From: DASSQJ01 sp963772645
GTDB lineage: Bacteria; Actinomycetota; Actinomycetes; Actinomycetales; Dermatophilaceae
Direction of reading: 5' to 3'
Length of the DNA stretch: 64,000 bases
NCBI GenBank assembly: GCA_963772645.1
Contig: CAVYYD010000007.1
Span: 248,001 to 312,000 of the forward strand
A model generated the notes under the pieces. It did not search any database. It was not told where the DNA came from and worked only from the letters and a program-made list of their open reading frames with translations. A program made the position numbers and the translations under genes. Positions 33,512 to 42,039 of the stretch are shown here, piece after piece; within the stretch, counting starts at the first letter, position 1, and each line of letters begins with the position of its first letter.

Positions 33512-34954
33512 ATGGAGTCGAGGATCGAGCAGCCCTACGCCTACCGCCGTCGCGAGCTGGTGGAGCCGGACTGGACCCGCCTTCCCGGCTGGAGGGGGGT
33601 CACCGCCGAGGACTGGGCCAGCGCCCAGTGGCAGCGGGCCCACTGCGTGAAGAACCTCGCCCAGCTCCGCGACGTCATGGGCGACCTCCTCGAGGACCGC
33701 TTCTACGCCGACCTCGAGCGCGACCAGGCCGAGCGGGCGACGATGGCGATGCTCGTCACGCCGCAGATGCTCAACACGATGGTCCCCTCGCTCGACGGCA
33801 CGCCCGGGGCCGGGGGCGCCTACACCGACGCGTTCCACGCCGACCCGGTGCGCCGCTACATGCTCCCGGTGTTCTCCGACCGCCGCACGGACTGGCCGAG
33901 CCACCCGTTCGCCGCCCGGGACAGCCTCCACGAGCACGACATGTGGGCGGTCGAGGGGCTCACCCACCGCTACCCGACCAAGGTGCTCGCCGAGATGCTC
34001 TCGACCTGCCCCCAGTACTGCGGGCACTGCACCCGGATGGACCTCGTCGGCACCTCGACACCGCAGGTCACGAAGCTGCGCCTCGCCGGCAAGCCGGTCG
34101 ACCGGCACGGCGCGATGCTCGACTACCTGCGCCGCACCCCCGTGGTCCGTGACGTCGTCGTCTCCGGCGGGGACGTCGCGAACATGCCGTGGAAGAACCT
34201 CGAGGCCTTCCTCGACGAGCTCCTCGACATCGAGTCCGTGCGGGACATCCGGCTCGCCACGAAGGCCCTCATGGGGTTGCCCCAGCACTGGCTCCAGGAC
34301 GACGTCGTCGAGGGGGTCGGCCGGGTGGCCGCGAAGGCTCGGGCCCGCGGGGTCTCGCTCGCGGTCCACACCCACGTCAACAGCGTCGAGTCGCTCACGC
34401 CCGCGGTGGCCGCGGCGTCCCGGGCCATGCTCGAGGCGGGGGTGCGCGACGTGCGCAACCAGGGCGTCCTCATGCGCGGCGTCAACGACTCCTCGGAGCA
34501 GCTGCTCGACCTGTGCTTCGCGCTCCAGGACGAGGCCTCGATCACGCCCTACTACTTCTACATGACCGACATGATCCCGTTCTCCGAGCACTGGCGGCTC
34601 TCGCTGAGCGAGGCCCAGGAGCTGCAGCACGACATCATGGGGTACCTGCCCGGGTTCGCCACCCCGCGGATCGTCTGCGACGTGCCGTACGTCGGGAAGC
34701 GGTGGGTCCACCAGGTCGACAGCTACGACACCGAGCGGGGGATGTCGTTCTGGCGGAAGAACTACCGGACCTCGATCGAGGCCGGCGACGAGCAGGCGCT
34801 CTCGCGCGAGTACGTGTACTACGACCCGATCTACACCCTGCCCGAGTCCGGGCAGCGCTGGTGGCGGAAGAACACCGACGTGGACTCGGCGCACGCCGCC
34901 GCGCTGGTGTCCGCGCAGGCCAGCCGGGTCGCGGCAGCCGCCGACCTCCGCTGA
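33512..34954 (+). CDS. kamA: lysine 2,3-aminomutase family radical SAM protein
   Basis: 480 residues. The radical SAM cluster is C166-x3-C170-x2-C173 (CPQYCGHC). VVSGGDVANMPWKNLE is the SAM-binding GGD region, and GVSLAVHTHVNSVESLTP is typical of KamA. The conserved Lys in VGKRWVH is a candidate for the PLP anchor. The enzyme turns L-lysine into L-beta-lysine, the first step of lysine fermentation, upstream of KamDE. Beside kdd it forms a divergent pair of the same pathway. The N-terminal 100 residues and C-terminal tail are longer than in clostridial KamA, so a related substrate is not excluded. Confidence 0.88.
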   Translation: MESRIEQPYAYRRRELVEPDWTRLPGWRGVTAEDWASAQWQRAHCVKNLAQLRDVMGDLLEDRFYADLERDQAERATMAMLVTPQMLNTMVPSLDGTPGAGGAYTDAFHADPVRRYMLPVFSDRRTDWPSHPFAARDSLHEHDMWAVEGLTHRYPTKVLAEMLSTCPQYCGHCTRMDLVGTSTPQVTKLRLAGKPVDRHGAMLDYLRRTPVVRDVVVSGGDVANMPWKNLEAFLDELLDIESVRDIRLATKALMGLPQHWLQDDVVEGVGRVAAKARARGVSLAVHTHVNSVESLTPAVAAASRAMLEAGVRDVRNQGVLMRGVNDSSEQLLDLCFALQDEASITPYYFYMTDMIPFSEHWRLSLSEAQELQHDIMGYLPGFATPRIVCDVPYVGKRWVHQVDSYDTERGMSFWRKNYRTSIEAGDEQALSREYVYYDPIYTLPESGQRWWRKNTDVDSAHAAALVSAQASRVAAAADLR

Positions 34955-34988
34955 CGGGCCGTCGCGGCGTCGAGCAGCCGGCACCTCG

Positions 34989-35474
34989 GTGGCCCAGCGC
35001 GAGACCTCGGGAACCCCGGCCACCCGCGCGCTGACGGCGGCAGGGGTTCCGTTCACGCTGCACCCCTACGCCCACGACCCGGGCGCGCCCTCCTACGGGC
35101 TGGAGGCGGCCGAGCGGCTCGGCCTCCCGCCCGAGCAGGTCTTCAAGACCCTCCTCGTCGACGCCGGGGTGGGCCCGGCCGTCGGCGTGGTGCCGGTCAC
35201 CGGTTCCCTCGACCTCAAGGCGATGGCCGCGGCGCTCGGGGTGAAGAAGGTGGTCCTCGCCGACCCGGCGGCCGCGGAGCGCTCCAGTGGCATGGTCGTC
35301 GGCGGCATCTCCCCGGTCGGCCAGAAGCGGGCGCTGCCCACGGTCCTCGACGGGAGCGCGCTGCGGTTCGACGTCGTCTACGTCTCGGGTGGCCGCCGGG
35401 GCCTCGACGTGGGCCTCTCCCCCGCCGACCTCGTGCGCCTCACCGAGGCACGGGTCGCCGGGATCAGCCGGTGA
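34989..35474 (+). CDS. ybaK: YbaK/EbsC-type Cys-tRNA(Pro) deacylase
   Basis: 161 residues. PTVLDGSALRF, GGISPVGQKRALP and VFKTLLVD are family signatures, and the Lys of EQVFKTLL is the catalytic residue position in YbaK. It hydrolyses mischarged Cys-tRNA(Pro) in trans as translation proofreading. GTG 34989 gives the standard start (TPATRALTAAGVPFTLHPY). Only 34 bp behind kamA, perhaps cotranscribed. Confidence 0.92.
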   Translation: MAQRETSGTPATRALTAAGVPFTLHPYAHDPGAPSYGLEAAERLGLPPEQVFKTLLVDAGVGPAVGVVPVTGSLDLKAMAAALGVKKVVLADPAAAERSSGMVVGGISPVGQKRALPTVLDGSALRFDVVYVSGGRRGLDVGLSPADLVRLTEARVAGISR

Positions 35475-35476
35475 CC

Positions 35477-35524
35477 GGTCATCGGAACGGTCATCGGCCC
35501 GGTCATCGGCCCGGTCAACGGTGG
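35477..35524. repeat. 12-bp tandem repeat, four copies
   Basis: GGTCATCGGAAC, GGTCATCGGCCC twice and GGTCAACGGTGG, starting just after the ybaK stop and running into the last codons of the converging DinB gene. No gene function is evident. Confidence 0.8.
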
Positions 35525-36090
35525 GCCTTCGCCGCCGTCTCGATCCGGGCGACGAACTCCGACCAGTAGGCGTCGTCGCCGACGAGGTCGTGGTCGCGCC
35601 CGGCCCGGCCGTCGATGCCCTCGCGGAGGATGTCCGCGTGGCCCGCGTGCTGGGCGGTCTCGGCGACCACCCGGACGAGGAGGTGGCCGAACGTCGTGTC
35701 GCGGTGCTCCTCGCGCCACCACGGCACGGTCGCCGGGTGGTCCAGGGGCAGCGTGGCGATGGCCGCGTCGCTGTGCGCCCAGGCCGCCTGGTAGAGCGCG
35801 AGGAGCTCCTCGCGGCTCTCCTCGGCCCGGGCCCACATGTCGCCGCCCTCCCAGACCGAACCGTCCTCCTCCCACGCCAGCCGTGGGCCGGGGCGCCCGA
35901 CGGCCGTGCCGAGGTAGCCGAGCTCGACCCCGGTGAGGTGCTTGACGAGGCCGAGGAGGTTGGTCCCGGTCGGGGTCAGCGGGCGGCGTGCGTCGTACTC
36001 GGACAGCCCGTCGATGGAGCGCACGACGGCGGCGCGCCCCTCGCGGAGGTAGTGCTGGAGGTCCGCGGCCGCGCCGCTCGGGGCGCTCAT
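35515..36090 (-). CDS. DinB family protein (DUF664)
   Basis: 191 residues of a four-helix DinB fold: LGLVKHLTGVELGYLG, and AETAQHAGHADILREGIDG, with the His residues that form the metal site. DinB relatives include bacillithiol and mycothiol S-transferases; the substrate here is unknown. The ATG overlaps the stop of the Lrp gene (ATGA), so the two are coupled. The stop lies inside the 12-bp tandem repeat. Confidence 0.88.
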   Translation of the reverse strand: MSAPSGAAADLQHYLREGRAAVVRSIDGLSEYDARRPLTPTGTNLLGLVKHLTGVELGYLGTAVGRPGPRLAWEEDGSVWEGGDMWARAEESREELLALYQAAWAHSDAAIATLPLDHPATVPWWREEHRDTTFGHLLVRVVAETAQHAGHADILREGIDGRAGRDHDLVGDDAYWSEFVARIETAAKAHR

Positions 36091-36509
36091 TCCCACGGCG
36101 TCGACAGGACGACCGTGGTCCGGGTCGCGACGTGTGCCGCGCCGCGGATGGTGGCGATGAGCTCCTCGAGGTCGGTCGGGGTGGCGACCCGCACCTTGAG
36201 GATGTAGCTCTCGTCCCCCGCGACGGAGTGGCACTCCTCGATGGCCGAGATGTCGCGCAGCCGCTCGGGGATGTCGTCGGGGGCGGCGGGGTCGAGCGGG
36301 GTGACCGACATGAAGGCGGTGAGCTCGCGGCCCAGGGCCCGGTGGTCGACCTTGGCGGCGTACCCCGTGACGACGCCCCGCTGCTCGAGCCGCCGCACCC
36401 GTTGGTGGACGGCAGAGGTCGACATGCCGAGTGCCCTCCCGAGGTCGGTGTAGCTCATCCGGCCGTCCTCGGTGAGCAGCTCGACGATCCGCCGGTCGAG
36501 GTCCTCCAC
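36087..36509 (-). CDS. Lrp/AsnC family transcriptional regulator
   Basis: 140 residues. Winged HTH at the start (LDRRIVELLTEDGRMSYTDL, STSAVHQRVRRLEQRGVV) and the RAM/AsnC ligand domain (AIEECHSVAGDESYILKV). Such regulators sense amino acids. Being 2.7 kb from kdd-kamA it could respond to lysine, but nothing proves this. GTG 36509 follows TACGCT by six bases. Confidence 0.93.
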   Translation of the reverse strand: MEDLDRRIVELLTEDGRMSYTDLGRALGMSTSAVHQRVRRLEQRGVVTGYAAKVDHRALGRELTAFMSVTPLDPAAPDDIPERLRDISAIEECHSVAGDESYILKVRVATPTDLEELIATIRGAAHVATRTTVVLSTPWE

Positions 36510-36515
36510 GGATCC

Positions 36516-36521
36516 AGCGTA
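36516..36521 (-). promoter_or_regulatory. -10 box TACGCT of the Lrp-DinB operon
   Basis: TACGCT, GGATCC, GTG 36509 on the reverse strand; leaderless. Confidence 0.5.
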
Positions 36522-36711
36522 GTGCGCACCACGGGCCGGCGCCGGGGGCGCCCACCGTGCGTCCCGCCACAGCGGTCCGGCACCGCACCCGCAGCCGGCC
36601 CGTGGTCGTTCCCGCGGCCGCGCGGTGGCGGCGTGACCTGCACGACCACACCGACGGACGACGGTCAGGTGGTGGCACGATGAGGCTGCGGGGTGTGCCC
36701 GCAGACAGGCG

Positions 36712-38118
36712 GTGGCGAGGGCCGTGGAGACCATCGTGCAGCTCACCGTCCCGGTCGCCGGGATGACGTGCCAGTCGTGCGAGCTGCGGGTCGGCCGGTC
36801 GTTGCGTGCGGTACCGGGCGTCGAGTCCGTGTCGGTGTCCGCCGCGCGGGGGCGGGCGACGGTCAGGGGCCGGGCGCTCCCACCGCGGGAGCGTCTCGAG
36901 GCCGCCGTCCGGTCGGCCGGCTACCAGCCGCTCGCGCCGCCCTGGCTGAGCACCGACCCGTCGGTGTGGTGGACCTTCGCGGCGACCGCCGCGGTCGTCG
37001 GCCTCGCGGTGCTCGCCCTCTCCACCCTCGGCCTGGGCGGCATCGCCGACTCGCTCGTCGACCCTTCCCGTGGCGGCCTCGTCCTCGTCCTCCTCCTCGG
37101 CCTCGCCGCCGGGGTCTCCACCTGCATGGCGATCGTCGGGGGGCTCGTCCTCAGCCTGTCGGCCGCCCATGCGTCGGCCCTGCGCACGGCCGGGCCCGCC
37201 CGCCCGCGGCTGGTCACCCGGCTCCGGCCGCAGCTGGCGTTCAACCTCGGCCGGGTGGTCGGGTTCGCCCTGCTCGGCGGGGCGCTGGGTGCCCTGGGGT
37301 CGACGATGAGCCTGCCGACCCGGGTCCTCGCCGTCCTCGTCCTCGCCGTCGCTGTCGTCATGGTCCTCGTCGGGGTCCGGCTCAGCGGGGTCTCCCCCCG
37401 TACGGCGGGCTGGAGCCCCCGGCTGCCCGGTGGCCTGGGACGGGCCCTCGGCCTCGGGGACCCGGACGGGAGGAGCTACGGCGACGGCCACGCCGCGCTG
37501 CTCGGCGCGGCGACCTTCGTCCTGCCGTGCGGGTTCACCCAGGCGACCCAGCTCTACGCCCTGTCCACGGGGTCGGCGCCGCACGCCGCGCTCATCATGG
37601 CCACGTTCGCGGTGGGCACGACCCCGGGGCTGCTCGCGGTGGCCACGGTCCCCGAGGTGACGACGGGGCCCCGCCAGGTCACGGTGCTGCGGTCGGCGGG
37701 TGTCGTCGTCCTCGCCTTCGCCCTGCTCAACCTCGGCAACGGGCTCAGCCTCCTCGGCATCACCGGGCCGGGCTCGGCGGTGTCCGTGTCCGCCACCGCG
37801 TCCGCCTCCCCCAACGTCTCGGTGGCCGACGGTCGGCAGACGGTCAGGATGACCCAGACGTCCGACGGCTACGAGCCGGCGACGACGGTCCTCTACTCCG
37901 GGCTGCCGACGACCTGGGTCATCGAGGGGACCTCCCCGTTCAGCTGCAGCGCCGCGCTGCGGGTCCCCGACCTGGGAGTCGCGGTGAACCTCACCGAGGG
38001 CGCCAACAGCGTCGACCTCCCGGCGCTGGACGCCGGTGAGGTGCCCTTCACCTGCATCATGGGCATGTACTCGGGCACCCTCGTGGTCGTCGACCCGCCC
38101 ACTGCACCCTCCTCCTGA
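36712..38118 (+). CDS. HMA - SafE/UreH-type membrane - cupredoxin fusion protein
   Basis: 468 residues in three parts. Residues 1-75 are a heavy-metal-associated domain with GMTCQSCELRVG. Residues about 85-355 form a six-helix sulfite exporter TauE/SafE (UreH-like) membrane domain with paired Cys: AGVSTCMAIVGGLVLS and ATFVLPCGFTQATQLYAL. Residues about 375-465 are a cupredoxin-like domain with SPFSCSAALRVPDLG and FTCIMGMYSGTLVVV. The three parts suggest that Cu is taken from a carrier on one side and passed through the membrane or used to handle thiols. GTG 36712 is the longest start; GTG 36724 is also possible. The upstream 202-bp gap with the Lrp gene shows a possible -10 (CACGAT near 36676). 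Confidence 0.82.
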   Translation: MARAVETIVQLTVPVAGMTCQSCELRVGRSLRAVPGVESVSVSAARGRATVRGRALPPRERLEAAVRSAGYQPLAPPWLSTDPSVWWTFAATAAVVGLAVLALSTLGLGGIADSLVDPSRGGLVLVLLLGLAAGVSTCMAIVGGLVLSLSAAHASALRTAGPARPRLVTRLRPQLAFNLGRVVGFALLGGALGALGSTMSLPTRVLAVLVLAVAVVMVLVGVRLSGVSPRTAGWSPRLPGGLGRALGLGDPDGRSYGDGHAALLGAATFVLPCGFTQATQLYALSTGSAPHAALIMATFAVGTTPGLLAVATVPEVTTGPRQVTVLRSAGVVVLAFALLNLGNGLSLLGITGPGSAVSVSATASASPNVSVADGRQTVRMTQTSDGYEPATTVLYSGLPTTWVIEGTSPFSCSAALRVPDLGVAVNLTEGANSVDLPALDAGEVPFTCIMGMYSGTLVVVDPPTAPSS

Positions 38119-38177
38119 CCCGGCCGGTCGCCGTGCCGCACCGGCCGAACGTCCGCCCGACGGACTGGCCGCCGCCG

Positions 38178-38183
38178 TAGCCT
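38178..38183 (+). promoter_or_regulatory. -10 box TAGCCT of the 5'-3' exonuclease gene
   Basis: TAGCCT, TCGAGG, ATG 38190; leaderless type. Confidence 0.5.
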
Positions 38184-38189
38184 TCGAGG

Positions 38190-39128
38190 ATGCCGGCCAC
38201 GAGTACCCCGCGACTCCTGCTCCTCGACTCCGCCTCGCTCTACTTCCGCGCCTTCTTCGGGGTCCCCGACCAGCGCACCGACGACACCGACACGCCGACC
38301 AACGCGGTACGGGGCTTCCTCGACATGGTGGCGACCCTGCTCACCGCGCACCGGCCGACCCACCTCGTCGCGTGCTGGGACGAGGACTGGCGTCCCCAGT
38401 GGCGGGTCGACCTCATCCCGACGTACAAGGCCCACCGGCTCACCGAGGGCTCGGACACCGTGGAGGAGAGCCCGCCCGACCTCACCCCGCAGGTCCCCCT
38501 CATCCGGGACGCCCTGCGGGCCCTCGGCATCGTCCGGCTCGGCGCCCCCGGGTACGAGGCCGACGACGTCATCGGGACCCTCGTCGAGCGGCACCGGGGG
38601 CGGATGCCGGTCGACGTCGTGACCGGGGACCGCGACCTGCTCCAGCTCGTCGACGACGAGGGTCCTGTCCGGGTGCTCTACACCGGCCGGGGCGGGGTCC
38701 GTGAGCCCGACGTCATCACCCAGGCCGCCCTCGCGCAGAAGTACGGCGTCGGCACCGGCGAGGCGTACCTCGACATGTCGGTGCTCCGCGGCGACACGAG
38801 CGACGGGCTGCCCGGCGTCAAGGGCATCGGGGACAAGACGGCCGCCCAGCTGGTCTCCGGCTACGGCTCGCTCGCCGCGCTCCGCGAGGCCGTCGACGGC
38901 GGGGACCCGGCGATCAAGGGCGCCCGGCGCGCCAACCTGGAGGCCGCGGCCGGCTACCTCGACGTCGCGCCGGCGGTCGTCCGGGTCGCCCGGGACGCCC
39001 CGGTCGACGACGTCGACCTCGCGTTGCCCACCCGCGTCGCCGACGTGCGGCTGCTCAGCGAGCTCGCGTCGACCTACGGGGTCACGAACCCGCTGAACCG
39101 GGTCCTCGCCGCGCTCGGGCTGGGCTGA
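38190..39128 (+). CDS. 5'-3' exonuclease (FEN family, PolI N-terminal-like)
   Basis: 312 residues, a stand-alone nuclease. Metal-site acidic residues are seen in LLLDSASLYFRAFF, GYEADDVIGTL, DVVTGDRDLLQLVDD and DTSDGLPGVKGIGDKTAAQL, the last being the helix-hairpin-helix region. It removes RNA primers and flaps. In mycobacteria the orthologue lies next to helY, as here; the two genes converge with a 5-bp gap. Confidence 0.93.
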   Translation: MPATSTPRLLLLDSASLYFRAFFGVPDQRTDDTDTPTNAVRGFLDMVATLLTAHRPTHLVACWDEDWRPQWRVDLIPTYKAHRLTEGSDTVEESPPDLTPQVPLIRDALRALGIVRLGAPGYEADDVIGTLVERHRGRMPVDVVTGDRDLLQLVDDEGPVRVLYTGRGGVREPDVITQAALAQKYGVGTGEAYLDMSVLRGDTSDGLPGVKGIGDKTAAQLVSGYGSLAALREAVDGGDPAIKGARRANLEAAAGYLDVAPAVVRVARDAPVDDVDLALPTRVADVRLLSELASTYGVTNPLNRVLAALGLG

Positions 39129-39133
39129 GCCGG

Positions 39134-41929
39134 TCAGTCCAGGCGGTCGGCGGCCACCACCCCGCGCAGCACGCCGTCGACCGCGCGGCGTGCCGTCCGG
39201 CGCAGCTCGGGGTCCGCCGTCGCGTCGCCCACCTGGTCGAGGAGGTCGACGAGCTGCTTGCAGCGCCGGACGAAGTCCCCGGCCGCCATCTCCTGGCCGC
39301 GCAGCACCGTGTCGAGCCGCTCCCCCGACGCCCAGCGGTGCGCCATCCACGCCATCCCACCGTCCGGTGCCGAGGTCGTCGGCAGGTCGTGGGCGGTCTC
39401 GAGCTCCTCGATGTCGGCCCACAGCCGCTCCATCGAGGCGACCGCCTCGGCCACCTCGTCGGTCGGCATCCGCGGAGCGACCTCGGCCTCCTCGTGGCGG
39501 GGCTCGTGGACCAGCGCCGAGACCGCCGCCGCGAGGCCCGGCGCGTCGAGGCGCTTCCACACCTCGCGGCGGAGGCACTCGGCGGCGAGCAGGTCCTTCT
39601 CGGTGTAGAGCCGCCGCAGCTGCTGCCCTCTCGGGGTGACCACCGTGCCGCCGTGGTCGAGGTAGCCCAGCGCCTCGAGAGCGTCGCAGATCCGGTCGAA
39701 GGTGCGGGCCACGGTGTTCGTGCGTCCCTCGACCCGGCGGTGCAGGCCGGTGGTCTCCCGCTTCAGCCGCCACCAGCGCTCGGCCCACCGCGCGTGGGTC
39801 TCCCGGTCGGGGCACTGGTGGCAGGGGTGCTCGCGCAGCTGGCGCCGGAGGTGGTCCACGAGGTCGGAGTCGCGGGTCACGTCGTGGCGTCCACGCCGGG
39901 ACGGGGCCCCGTCGGTCCCGTGCGGGGTGGCGATCCGAAGGGAGGTCGCGAGGTCCCGGCGAGCCCGGGGCGACTTGGGGTTGAAGTGCACGGGCACCTT
40001 CACCGTCGCGACCGCCTCGACCGGCTCGGGCACGTCGACGAGGGTCAGCCGGCGGAACTGCTTGTCCTCGGTGACCACGCCGGGCCCGGTCGGCGACCCC
40101 GTCCCGCTGCGGGCCGGCTGGACGACCACGGCCCACCCCGCGCGGCGGCCGGCCGGGATCCGGATGACGTCGCCGACGCGAAGCGCCTCCATCGAGACCG
40201 CCGCCTCCGCCCGCCGCGACGCCGCGCGTGCCTTGCGGCCGTCCTTCTCGGCGTCGGCGATCTCGCGTCGGATCCGGGCGTACTCGCGGAAGTCGCCGAG
40301 GTCGCAGTGCATCGCCTCGGCGTACCCCTCCAGGCCCTCCTCGTTCTTCCTCAGCTGGGTGGCCAGGCCAACGACGGCCCGGTCGGCCTGGAACTGGGCG
40401 AAGGACGTCTCGAGCACCTCACGGGCCACCTCGCGGCCGACCTGGGCGACGAGGTTGACCGCCATGTTGTAGGTCGGCCGGAAGCTGGAGCGCAGCGGGT
40501 AGGTGCGGGTGGAGGCGAGGCCGCCGACCGCCATCGGGTCCATCCCCCGGCTCCACTGGACGACGGCGTGCCCCTCGATGTCGATGCCGCGACGCCCGGC
40601 CCGTCCGGTGAGCTGGGTGTACTCGGCCGGGGTGACGTCGACGTGCGCCTCGCCGTTGAACTTGACGAGCTTCTCGATGACGACCGTGCGGGCCGGCATG
40701 TTGATCCCGAGGGCGAGGGTCTCGGTGGCGAAGACGGCGCGGATGCGTGCCGTGGTGAACAGCTCCTCGACGACCTCCCGGAACAGCGGCAGCATCCCGG
40801 CGTGGTGGGCCGCGAAGCCGCGCGAGAGGCCCTCGACGAAGTCCCAGTACCCGAGCACGGAGAGGTCCTCGTCGGCGAGTGCCTCGACCCGCTCCTCGAC
40901 GAACCGCCGGACCCGCAGACCCTCCCGCTCGGGGATGAGCCTGGTCCCGGCGGCGAGCAGCTGCCCGACGGCGGCGTCACAGCCGGCCCGGCTGAAGATG
41001 AAGGTGATGGCGGGCAGCAGGCCTTCGCGCTCGAGTCCCTCGACGACCTCGGCCCGGGTGGCCCCTCCGCCCGGCCGGCCGCCCCGGGCGAAACCGCGGC
41101 CGCCGCTGCCGCCCCCGGGCCCGCGTGGCGGGGTCCGGTCGCGCCGGCCGCGGCCGCCCCGCCCGCGCAGGTCGCGGGGGGCCGTCTCCTCGAAGCGCCC
41201 GCGCTGCTCGGCGCTGCGGATGGCGTGGAGCAGGTCGGGGTTGACCCGGTTCCCGGCGAACAGGTCGAACATCGTCGTGCCGACGAGCATGTGCTGGAAC
41301 AGCGGGACCGGGCGGTGCTCGGAGACGACGACCTCGTGGTTCCCCCGGACCTCGGCCAGCCAGTCGCCGAACTCCTCGGCGTTGCTCACCGTGGCCGACA
41401 GCGAGACCACCTGCACCGACTCCGGGAGGTGGATGATGACCTCCTCCCAGACCGCGCCACGGAAGCGGTCGGCGAGGTAGTGCACCTCGTCCATGACCAC
41501 GAAGCCGAGGCCGGCGAGGGTCGAGGAGCCCGCGTACATCATGTTCCGGAGCACCTCGGTGGTCATGACGACGACCGGTGCCTCCCCGTTGACCGAGGAG
41601 TCGCCGGTGAGGAGCCCGACCGTCTCGGCGCCGTGCACCCGGACGAGGTCGTGGTACTTCTGGTTCGACAGGGCCTTGATCGGCGTCGTGTAGAAGGCCT
41701 TGCGACCGGTGGCCAGGGCCAGGTGCACCGCGAACTCGCCGACGATCGTCTTGCCGGCCCCGGTGGGCGCGGCGACGAGCACCCCCTTGCCGTCCTCGAC
41801 CGCCTCGCAGGCGAGGACCTGGAAGTCGTCGAGCGGGAAGTCGAGGGTGGCGGTGAAGCGGCCGAGCTCGGAGCGGTCCCGGCGGTTCCGGGCGGCGGCC
41901 GCGGCGTACCGCTCGGCGGGACTGGGCAT
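39134..41929 (-). CDS. helY: Ski2/Mtr4-like DEAD/DEAH box RNA helicase HelY
   Basis: 931 residues. Walker A APTGAGKTIVGEF, DEVHYL, SLSATVSN and QLTGRAGRRGID define an SF2 Ski2-like helicase. The region around residue 260 holds an Arg/Gly-rich insertion (RGRGGRGRRDR and GGSGGRGFARGGRPGGG), likely RNA-binding. The C-terminal DSHCT domain ends with LVDLLDQVGDATAD. It probably works in RNA turnover. ATG 41929 lies six bases after a TAGCCT box. Confidence 0.94.
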   Translation of the reverse strand: MPSPAERYAAAAARNRRDRSELGRFTATLDFPLDDFQVLACEAVEDGKGVLVAAPTGAGKTIVGEFAVHLALATGRKAFYTTPIKALSNQKYHDLVRVHGAETVGLLTGDSSVNGEAPVVVMTTEVLRNMMYAGSSTLAGLGFVVMDEVHYLADRFRGAVWEEVIIHLPESVQVVSLSATVSNAEEFGDWLAEVRGNHEVVVSEHRPVPLFQHMLVGTTMFDLFAGNRVNPDLLHAIRSAEQRGRFEETAPRDLRGRGGRGRRDRTPPRGPGGGSGGRGFARGGRPGGGATRAEVVEGLEREGLLPAITFIFSRAGCDAAVGQLLAAGTRLIPEREGLRVRRFVEERVEALADEDLSVLGYWDFVEGLSRGFAAHHAGMLPLFREVVEELFTTARIRAVFATETLALGINMPARTVVIEKLVKFNGEAHVDVTPAEYTQLTGRAGRRGIDIEGHAVVQWSRGMDPMAVGGLASTRTYPLRSSFRPTYNMAVNLVAQVGREVAREVLETSFAQFQADRAVVGLATQLRKNEEGLEGYAEAMHCDLGDFREYARIRREIADAEKDGRKARAASRRAEAAVSMEALRVGDVIRIPAGRRAGWAVVVQPARSGTGSPTGPGVVTEDKQFRRLTLVDVPEPVEAVATVKVPVHFNPKSPRARRDLATSLRIATPHGTDGAPSRRGRHDVTRDSDLVDHLRRQLREHPCHQCPDRETHARWAERWWRLKRETTGLHRRVEGRTNTVARTFDRICDALEALGYLDHGGTVVTPRGQQLRRLYTEKDLLAAECLRREVWKRLDAPGLAAAVSALVHEPRHEEAEVAPRMPTDEVAEAVASMERLWADIEELETAHDLPTTSAPDGGMAWMAHRWASGERLDTVLRGQEMAAGDFVRRCKQLVDLLDQVGDATADPELRRTARRAVDGVLRGVVAADRLD

Positions 41930-41935
41930 GGGCTC

Positions 41936-41941
41936 AGGCTA
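41936..41941 (-). promoter_or_regulatory. -10 box TAGCCT of helY
   Basis: TAGCCT, GAGCCC, ATG 41929 on the reverse strand; leaderless type. Confidence 0.5.
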
Positions 41942-42019
41942 CGTCAGCGGCACGTTCGCGCGGCTCACCCTCGCACGTGCGCGGGTGCGGCGGCGCTGCC
42001 CGCACCCGGGCGCGCCGCG

Positions 42020-42039
42020 AACCCGGCACGTGCCGGGTT
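42020..42039. terminator. perfect palindrome behind the lipid kinase gene
   Basis: Arms AACCCGGCAC and GTGCCGGGTT meet without a loop, starting at the kinase stop codon. Only a hairpin terminator or a protein site fits; no T-run follows. Confidence 0.5.
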
